Source: Cycas panzhihuaensis
Taxonomy: Eukaryota; Cycadophyta
Length of the DNA: 64,000 bases
Direction of reading: 5' to 3'
NCBI GenBank assembly: GCA_023213395.1
Contig: CM041465.1
Coordinates: 74,097,741 to 74,161,740 of the forward strand
How positions within the stretch are numbered: position 1 is the first letter of the stretch; every line of letters begins with the position of its first letter. Shown here piece after piece: positions 51,417-64,000 of this stretch. A program made the translations under genes and the position numbers. The notes under the pieces are model-generated. The model did no database searches. It was not told the origin of the DNA and saw only the letters and a list, made by a program, of their open reading frames with translations.

Positions 51417-54400
51417 TTTCTAATCCTTGTTCCTTTTGTTTGCCACTACCCAATTTGCCAACCAGTCCACCACCTTGTTTCCTTCCCTGTACGTGCGTTG
51501 AATTTGAACACTCTGTTTGGATCTCAGTACATATTGCATGTCCCTAATGAACTCACCAGTGCTCCACTCCATCTCCGTTTCCCCCTTTAAACTCTTAATC
51601 ACAATCAGGGAATCAACTTTGACTATAACTTTTTGTTCCTCCATCTCTTCCAGCATGGTTACAACCTTATACATAGCCCTCACCTCTGCTCCATGATTTG
51701 ATTGACAACCATAGTACTTAGCAAATGCCCATATCACAGTTTCAGTATGATCCCTGCACAGCCCGCCTCCCCAGGATTGCCTTTAGCTGCGCCAACAAAA
51801 TTTATTTTGATCCTTGTTACATCGGGTGATGTCCAAATCGTTTCCCTCCTCTTCTCGTTCCCACCCCTCGGACGACATATACCCCATCCATCAAGGATGC
51901 TTTCCTCTCCCAATGGGATTCTGTCCTCCTTGGGGGCTTTAACATCTCTAGAATGCCCCTTCTGATCATGTCAAACAACTTCTCTTCCTCCATCTCCTTT
52001 CCTTGAAAATTTCTCCTATTACGCTCCTTCCATATATTCCAAGTACCTACTGGGAGGATTAGCTTCCAAAATCTTTCCAACATTTTACTCTTGAATGGGG
52101 AAACCCAGGATTTCCATTGGTCCCTCAAAGACAAAGAGGGGACCCAGCCTATTCCCATTCTAGACTAGAAGCTGCTCTCGATCCCTCTTAAATAGAGACA
52201 GTGACTACTCAAGTGATCTAGGGACTCAGCCTCCTCTCTGCATAACTCGCATTCGTTCACCACATAGATACCGCACTTCAGCAAGTTATCCATTGTTAGA
52301 AGCTTGTTTTGTAAACATAACCACCAAAAGGTGGCAACCTTTGGAATAAGCCCCACTTTCCAAACCCCTGCCAGCATGTTATTCTTATTCCATCCTTCTT
52401 TCTCCAACATCAACTTATATCCATCTTTAACCGAGTAGGATCCTGAAGGTGATAGAGCCCAAACCAGGGAGTCCGGGGGGGCTCTCTTGGGAATATACTA
52501 TTGGTTTATTACATCTTTTACTCTCTGTATTTCCACTTCAAAACCATTCAGGTCTTCAAGCGTTCTCCACTGCCTATTCTTACCCGCTCCTACCCAATAG
52601 TGCTTCACTAGTGTGCCATATGTATCCTCACAGGCTCTTTATAGATTATCAATATTTAGGATCTCACCCAACCTTGAGAAGCCACACTATTTGTCTTCCC
52701 AAAATCTTATACTTTCACCATCCCCCAATTTCCATCATATGCCATTTCTCAGGATCGGTCGTGAAGACCATATAGCATTCCAAATGGGAGATCTATAGAC
52801 CTCACCCACCTCATCCTTTAGGAAATTCTTGCCCTCCATATATTTTTTGGCTATTATTTCCCCCCACTTAGATCCTTCCTCTTTACCTAGTCTCCATCTC
52901 GCTTTTGCTAGGAGCACTTCATTAAGTAATCCCAGTCTCTCGACGTTTAGCCCACCTGCCCACTTGGGCTTACATACCTTCTCCCAAGATGCCAGGTGAA
53001 ATCTGTCTTTGTCCTCAGACCCAAACCAAAGAAATCTCTTCATTATGCCTTCAAGGACTGAAATGATCTTGCTCAGCATCTTAAATAAAGACATTTGGAA
53101 GACTGGGATACTCCGGAGAGAGGCCACGACTAGTTGAATCTTTCCCGCCCAGCTAAGTAGCGCCCCTTTCCACCCTGCCAACTTCCTGTTGAACCTCCCC
53201 ATAATAGGATCCCACAAGTTCTTGCTTATCCTTCCCATAAAAAGAGGCATCCCTAGATAAGAGGCGGGAAGCTATCTAGTGGGAATCTCCAGAATTCTAT
53301 TTATCCATCTTTAAAGCCTCTCAGGAGTGTTGATGAAGAAGACAGAGCTCTTGTCTAAGTTGATTCTTTAATTTGAGGCCCTCTCATAGGCCTAGAGACC
53401 ATATTTCAAGGCCCTGGCCTCACCAAGGGATGCCCTGCTCAAGAAGATGTTATCGTCTACAAACTGATGGTGAGCAATATTATCCAGGTTGGAGGAAGGC
53501 TTCAGACGTGAGACCCACCCTAATCTCTTAGCTACCTCGGTGGCCCTTCCTAATATTTCAGCCATTATAATAAAAAGGAAAGGGGATAGTGGGTCTCCTT
53601 GCCTTAGGCCCCTATGTCTGGGAAAAAAAGGGGTCAATCTACCATTTATTATCACCGAAAATAAGATACTAGAGATATAACATCTCATCCATTCTCGCCA
53701 GACCTCCCCAAAACCAAACGCTTTGAGATATTCCAATAGACAGTCCCAGGCCACCCGATCGTAGGCTTTGGACATGTTTATTTTTATAATCATCCCTGCT
53801 TCTTTTCTGTGATAGGTTGAGTGAATTGTTTCATGAACTGTTATTATCCCGTCCATAATTTGTCTGCCCATCACAAAACTGTCCTGGTTAGGTGAGACAA
53901 TAGACAGTAGGCACTCTCTAAGGTGATTCGCCAACACCTTAGCTAAAATTTTATTTTACATTACATAGGCTTATCAGTTTAAAGTCCTCCATTGCTTCTG
54001 CCCCCTCCTTTTTCGGAATCAAGACCAAAAAGGTGGTCTGCCATTCTTTCAAGATGGTTTTCCTTTGAAAAAACTCATTTAGTGTCGAGATTAAGTCATC
54101 CTTTATGATGTCCCAATACTCCTGGAAGAAACCAGGCGGATACCCATCCGGTCCAGGGGCTTTATCTCTCCCCATTTTGAAGACGGCCTTCTCAACTTCA
54201 TTAGAAGATAACAATTCTGATAGTTTTCTATTCTGGGCGTCGCTGAGCGCACTCGAGATATGCTGTAGGAGATTATTCCTTAGGTCTAGATCCTGACAAC
54301 TAGGTTCTACAAATAACTCTTTAAAGTAATCCATCGCTATTCCTCTTATCTGATCTTCGGAATCCATCATGACTCCATCCTTACTTCGCATTTTGCTTAT

Positions 54401-55543
54401 TCTATTATAGGATCTGTGCTTCAGTGTTGACAAGTGAAAGAACTTTGTATTTCTATCTCCTGCCTTAATCCATTGCTCCCTTGATTTCTGCTTCCAGTGT
54501 ATTTCCTCCTTGGTCAAAACCTCTTGGAATCTTTTGGTAGTAGAATTCTCTAATTAGTCCAAATCCTATGACCTACCCTCAAAGTGGATCCTTTCTTCTA
54601 TCCTCTTTAGCTCATCCCACATGATTACCTTGTCTTCGAGGATGTTTCTGAACACCTCCTTATTCCATATTTTAATATATTTTTTGACCCAGTCTAGCTT
54701 TTTCAAAAATTTGAACATAGCATACCCTCGCACCATGTGTCCCCACCATTAACTAATCTTCTCTCTAAGATTGGGATGTTGGTGCCACATTAATTCAAAG
54801 AGGAATGGGGCCCCTCCTTGTTTCCCTAGATAGGAAGATTCCATGACCAAAGGGGAATGATCCGAGGCTATTTTTGGGAGAGCCTCAAGCTTGATATTCT
54901 CAAACTGACAAGTCCATTCATAATTAGTTAACATCCTGTTTAACTTGATTTGGATATGATTATGGCCCAATCTCCTATTAGACCAGGTATACTTAGCTCC
55001 CCTTAAGGGGATGTCCATTAGACCACCAGATTGTAGGAAATCCCCGAAATCAGACATACTCCCGGACCATCCCTCTTAACCCCCTTTCTTTTCCTCTGGA
55101 TTTAGAGCCGTGTTGAAATCCCCAACCACCAGCCAAGGGCCTTTCCATTCCTTATGAGCCTCCACTATTCTTTCCCATAACCTCTTCCTTCCCTCCGTCG
55201 TTGAAGGGACATATACATTGGTTATCCAATAAGGACTATTTGTCCTCGTACAAACCAGACAAAGTGTGATGAAGTGTTCACTTTTGACTACCACGGATCC
55301 TATCCACTTATCTGGATTCCAGAGGGAAGCCAGCCCCCTGGAGCCCATTGGTCCCTCTGAGGCACAACATTCCCCCCTCCTCCAAATCTTATTGAATACC
55401 TCTATCTCATTTTTCTGTTTGATTTTCATCTCCTACAACAAGATTACATCCACACTCATCCTGATCCTCATTTCCTTGACCATTCTCTACTTTGATGGGG
55501 CATTAAGACCCCTTATATTCTAGGATAATACCTTCATGGTCAT
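51417..55543 (-). pseudogene. LINE2 ORF2: endonuclease, RT, zinc-binding, RNase H
   Basis: Start ATG at 55543 (MTMKVLS, stop, NIRGLN). Endonuclease 55429-54749: GPWLVVGDFNT, ASDHSPLVM. Linker GDRNTKFFHLS at about 54450. RT: APGPDGYPPGFFQEYW (54150), AYDRVAWDCL, GDPLSPFLFIIMAEI (53590), catalytic F-V-D-D (QFVDDNIFL, about 53450). Thumb-like region 53250-52735. Zinc-binding domain (zf-RVT) 52413-52165: ATFWWLCLQNKL, CELCREEAESLDHL. RNase H 51800-51420: NHGAEVRAMY, VKVDSLIVIKSL, TYREGNKVVDWLANW. Blocks down to 53951 share one frame, 53937-51817 the next, 51737-51420 a third: two frameshifts plus about ten stops, mostly at Trp or Gln sites. Confidence 0.92.
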
Positions 55544-55760
55544 CCCAGAACCTTTTCAATCATCCTTTTCTACTTCTAAGAAGGGGGCCTTCAATCACTC
55601 CCCCCTCCTTTAGGGTACTTTGGATCCCGAGATCGATTTGGGCTACTGTTTCCTTTTCCCTAGTTGCCTTTTTAAATGGTCTTCCAATCCTCTTCTCAAT
55701 TCTAAAGTCAGGAACCTGTTTCGGGTCTAGAGTGTCACTTTTATCTTTAGAGATCCATTT

Positions 55761-57077
55761 TCAGATACTTCCTCCTACCTTCCTCTGAACATCCCTTCTC
55801 CCAGCCCCCTCTGTTGCTTTCCCCGATAACCCCTCTCCTTGGTCCAGTTCCTGCACCCTTCCCTCCTCTACTTCTAAAAGGTAGTCATCCTCATCCCAGT
55901 TAGTCTCCTTCACTTGCCCAGATAAAACTGGCTCTGCTTCCATAAGAGACTCAACCGCTAGTTCACTAGCTTGACTATCAATCCTTGGGAGTCCCTCTAT
56001 CTGATCTTCAGTGCTCCCAGCTATTGAGCCTTGCTCTTGAATCATAATCTGTCCCATGACCTCTTGGGGCTTGATAGCATCTGTGTCCGTGTCCACAACC
56101 ATAACTTCACTAGCCTGATCATCAATCCTTTGAAGTCTCGTTGTCTGATCTTCATTTCTCTCCGTTGTTGAGCCTTGTTCTTGGATCATAATCTGGCCCA
56201 TCACCTCTTGGGGCTTAATAACATCTGTGGTCGTGTCCTCACCTCTGACCGCTTCTAACTCCTTTTCTTCTTTCTCTTTACTGTCCTCTCCCTTATCATT
56301 ATTTGGTAGGACATCTGGACATTGAAAGGGTAAATGGCCCCTACTTCTACATTTTGTGCACCTGAAACCCTCCACCTCATAATATATTCTTTGTTTAATA
56401 AACCTTCCTACCGATTCAATATTAATTTCTTCTGGGAGATCACAGTCCAATCTAGCTAGGACGCAAAATTTGGCATTCATCAATCGAGATCTATTTTTAG
56501 TTGCCGAGTCCGACGCTAATAAAGGACCGATCGTCCTAGCCGCACTTTTAATCACCTCTGAATTCCAGAAATGCAGTGGTAACCCCATTAGCTGCACCCA
56601 CACTGGTGCCTGTTTAACCATTGGGATTGTCAGATCAAAGTCCAGATGCCATTTTTCCAAGGACATGGATTTTCTGCCAAACATCTAATGTGATTTTAAG
56701 AGGATGAAAATCATGTCCTCTTGGTTTGCAAATCTAAAAAGGACATATCCCTTTGGTAAGGCCATCACCTCTATTGGATTCCTAATTTTCCATTTACTTC
56801 TTATCCATCCTCGAATAATATCCAGCCCCGGTCTAGGTCCGAAAAACCTACCCACCAAACTATTCTCCTAGTATTGAATGGTTTTCTTAGTTAACTCCTT
56901 CAGAACTGTAATTTTAAACCAGTTGTCTTTCAGCATAGGGTAAATCTCATATTCTTCAGAGTTTCCTCCTTTCAAGGCATCAAGGTAAGTCCTTCCCAAA
57001 GGAGAGGATTGAGTCTGATCTGTTTGTTCTTTCGATATTTTAAATAACTAATACAAATTCTGAAAACAAAACATCAT
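55761..57077 (-). pseudogene. LINE2 ORF1: DUF4283-type protein with CCHC knuckle
   Basis: Start is probably near 57077. 57077-56690 has the N-terminal part (ALKGGNSEEYEIYP, NSLVGRFFGPRPGLD) with stops at Trp codons. 55761-56684 is open for 307 codons: MVKQAPVWVQLMGLPLHFWN, RLMNAKFCVLARL, knuckle CTKCRSRGHLPFQC. An acidic tail follows with two copies of a 48-residue repeat (KPQEVMGQIMIQEQGS). ORF2 starts about 217 bases downstream. Confidence 0.9.
56030..56320 (-). repeat. Two-copy 144-bp repeat in LINE2 ORF1
   Basis: ATAATCTG.CCCAT.ACCTC occurs at 56044 and 56188, a spacing of 144 bp (48 codons, in frame). The corresponding region of LINE1 shows no such duplication. Confidence 0.85.
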
Positions 57078-57685
57078 GCACTCACCACTCTCTTGGGTCC
57101 ATGAATTTGAATCTTGGCTTTTCTCTGGAGTACCAGCTCACAGCCTTTGGTTGTAGCTTCCATCCAATTCCTCCTCCTGTGATCTGCCTTTCGTAGAACA
57201 CAGATCCTTTCCCAATGGGCCTGTGTGCTCAGATTTGCTTCCTACCACCTCCTATAATCCTTGGTAACAATTTTCTTCTCTATCTCTGTATTGCTATCCC
57301 TACCTATCATTTTGCTTTGCTTTGAAACCTGCTCTGCACCACATATCCTCTGGGGATATCTCGCTAGGAGCTGCCTCACTCTTGATGCTAGTCTTTTGGA
57401 CCATGTGAACCTGGGGCGTCCTCCTTCCTGCTTCACCTCTTTGCAAGGGTTAAACCTCTTGTCCACATCCTTCTGGGGTCCGTTGGCCCCTCCATTAACT
57501 CCGTGTCCAGTCGTTAAGGGCGTCTTGATGCCTTATAATTGCTCCAGGGTCCGTCTCTAGTACAGGGACCAGCCGCCCCTCTTCGCGTTCCTTCGAACCC
57601 TAACACCAGTCGCCTCTCATCCGCCATTCTCTAGTCGCCTCTCGTCTGTCGTTCGCTCATTAAACTTTACACTTTTGAACACTAC
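57078..57685 (-). promoter_or_regulatory. GC-rich 5' UTR of LINE2 (probable internal promoter)
   Basis: About 600 bp upstream of ORF1, clearly richer in G+C and CpG than the rest of the window, with two copies of GAGAGGCGACT (minus strand, about 57605-57650). LINEs carry their promoter inside the 5' UTR; the exact site is not visible. Confidence 0.5.
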
Positions 57686-57734
57686 TTACCATATATTCCA
57701 TCTTTTATATTCATAGCATATTAATTTTCTAACA
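57686..57734 (+). repeat. 5' LTR of H, right part
   Basis: TTACCATATATTCCATC to TTTTCTAACA, collinear with the end of the 3' LTR (63590-63637). Confidence 0.8.
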
Positions 57735-57747
57735 TGGTATCATAGCC
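57735..57747 (+). other. Primer binding site of H
   Basis: TGGTATCATAGCC directly after the LTR: a one-base variant of the Met-tRNA site. Confidence 0.88.
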
Positions 57748-58478
57748 TAATGTTTGAATCCTTGAGGGCAACATTTTGGAGCCTATTTTTTTCTAGAATT
57801 TTTTTGAGTCTTATCAAGCTATATTAGGAACCTATTTTATGCCTAATTAGTAACTTAATCTTTGTCCATTTGAAGAATTATTTTAAGATATTTGAAGCTA
57901 GTTTCTATTACATTTTATGTATATTTTAAGGGGACACTATTATTACTTTTTTCTAAAGTATTTGGGGCTATTTTCATCACCAGTTTTTAAATTTCAAGGG
58001 GTTGTTTTGATATTGTTAGGATATTATTAAAAATTGTTAAAAGTTCTATTTTAATGTTATTATAAAGTTGTTTGGATCTATTATTAAAAACTATTTGAAG
58101 CCTAGTTTTGAAGCTATTTAAAGCCTATTTGAAGCTTATTATTTGAATAAGGAGGTTCAAGGATATCTAATACTACATGAGATAAGGAGGTGCAAAGACA
58201 TCTAGTTCTACATAAGATGTTACTTCTGTGAGCATAAAATAAATGCCTCACAGGGAGTTGTATAGAAATTCTCCCTAGGATTTGATCTATATACTTTATG
58301 GATCAACTCCAACACAACCATCTAAAGTAGATTGCCCAATTGTAGTACATTGTCAAGGTGCTCCAGGAGATAATTAATAATGCACTCTTGGTAGTAAGTG
58401 AAGAGCATCAAGAACATGTTCCTCTTTGTTGAAGGGTTCTACTCTTCCACCAATGCCTTATTAATCATCTCTAGCATA
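57748..58478 (+). other. H interior, first part; no gene recognised
   Basis: AT-rich sequence with repeated TTTGAAGC and AAGCCTATTT motifs at 58060-58145, and a direct pair of AAGGAGGT blocks at about 58147 and 58184. Confidence 0.6.
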
Positions 58479-63322
<4,844 letters not shown>

Positions 63323-63637
63323 ATTGAGTGTAATACCCAATTATATAATTATTTCTATTCATACACTCTCTCTATATTTCTTTGTATTTTATATTTGAGG
63401 TTGTGAGCCATATAGAAATGTGTGCCATTTTTAAAATTAACTAATGAGGGTTTTCTTACAAATGGTGAGTTATATTATAAGTATACACATCATTCTTCAT
63501 TCTAATTGAAGGTTTGGCCATTCTTCCATCTCTTGTATTAACTTATACATACTTCATAATTCTTGTGCTTCATTATTTTATCATTCACTCACCATACATT
63601 TTATCTTTTGTATTCATAACATATTGTATTTTTAACA
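63323..63637 (+). repeat. 3' LTR of H
   Basis: TATTGAGTGTAATACCC to TTTTTAACA, 315 bp, followed by AAATT. Contains the donor-like ATG/GTGAGT at about 63463-63470, as in the 5' copy (GTG/GTGAGT, about 51063-51071). Confidence 0.88.
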
Positions 63638-63831
63638 AAATTCACTACAGAATACTTCTAGTAATCTCTCTAAATTTTTATATAAAAATCAAAATTTTAA
63701 TTAAAATTTTTTATTATTATCACTACGACATACTTGATACAAAAAGACAACGAATTTAAGAAACTCAAAATTAGCTTTCACCTTTCAAATTTTTTAAAAC
63801 TAGCTCCTTGCAATTGGGCTTAAATACCAAA
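63638..63831 (-). other. E leader start and primer binding site
   Basis: Non-coding. Minus-strand TGGTATTTAAGCCC at 63816-63829 is the primer site, two bases from the 5' LTR. Confidence 0.75.
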
Positions 63832-64000
63832 TGTGAGTGAATGCACTGAGATTAAAAATATCAACACATAAAAGTTTTAAAGTGGAATTACTCTACCTTC
63901 AAATCTTTTCATTCATTCAAAATGCTTAGATAATAATGTATAAGCTACCATATAAATATATACAACTCATGATTAGTAACAGTCTATGAATAACTTGTAA
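63832..64000 (-). repeat. 5' LTR of E (partial, runs off the window)
   Basis: TGTGAGTGAATGCACTGAG onward aligns with 37418 onward, including TGTATAAGCT and ATACAACT blocks. The outer end is beyond 64000. Confidence 0.75.

Larger units (their letters stand above)
51202..57685 (-). mobile_element. LINE2: nearly complete plant L1-type LINE
   Basis: About 6.5 kb. Its 3' end on the left has ACCTTATAAAAAA; target copies TTACCAAACATT (51190-51201) and TTACCATATATT (57686-57697) match at 10 of 12 sites. GC content is clearly higher than in its surroundings. ORF1 and ORF2 are far better kept than in LINE1: ORF2 needs only two frame changes. It interrupts the 5' LTR of H. Confidence 0.93.

Overview
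The window is a piece of a large, AT-rich, repeat-dominated plant nuclear genome. I see no host gene, tRNA, rRNA or CRISPR. Evidence for a plant: LTR retrotransposons primed from initiator-Met tRNA (PBS of the TGGTATCAGAGC type), Ty1/copia and Ty3/gypsy polyproteins of plant type, and L1-type LINEs whose ORF1 has a CCHC knuckle and whose ORF2 ends in RNase H. Strongly diverged LTR pairs that are still in place suggest slow DNA removal, as in gymnosperms or other giant plant genomes. The species cannot be named from sequence alone.

On my reading every base belongs to a retroelement, and the elements are nested up to four deep. The oldest layer is a plus-strand chromovirus-like Ty3/gypsy element, called G1 here. 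Its surviving pieces are 6666-8399 (gag-protease), 25347-26114 (RT) and 35575-37417 (RNase H, integrase, chromodomain-like end). Three elements split it. (1) D (8400-25346, +) contains copia A (8951-22483, +), which contains copia B (16046-21360, +). (2) Gypsy G2 (26115-35574, -) contains LINE1 (27592-33683, -). (3) Copia E (37418 to beyond 64000, -) contains C (38932-43248, -), F (46651-50170, -) and H (50923-63637, +); the 5' LTR of H is split by LINE2 (51202-57685, -). At the left edge a younger gypsy element, G0 (before 1 to 6665, -), abuts G1.

The nesting rests on target-site duplications: GGAAT for A, CATTT/TATTT for D, GTCTT/ATCTT for G2, TTCTC for C, CACAT for F, AAATT for H, 16 bp for LINE1 and 10 of 12 bp for LINE2. 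In addition, the interrupted reading frames of G1 and E reconnect in frame when D, G2 or C is removed. LTR divergence generally agrees: G0 about 2.5%, B about 10%, C about 12%, A about 17%.

No element is intact. Most damage is nonsense codons that can be explained as C-to-T or G-to-A change, the decay expected of methylated DNA. C and F look like non-autonomous relatives of A that keep a long leader, an N-terminal Gag piece and the ends. D and H are long elements with no recognisable coding. Microsatellites are prominent, above all about 3.1 kb of (TA)n-type repeat in H, part of a recent duplication. The most unusual points are the 139-bp duplication flanking B, the shared composite ORF of C and F, splice-donor-like motifs in the LTRs of A, C, F and H, and the duplicated segment with TA arrays in H.
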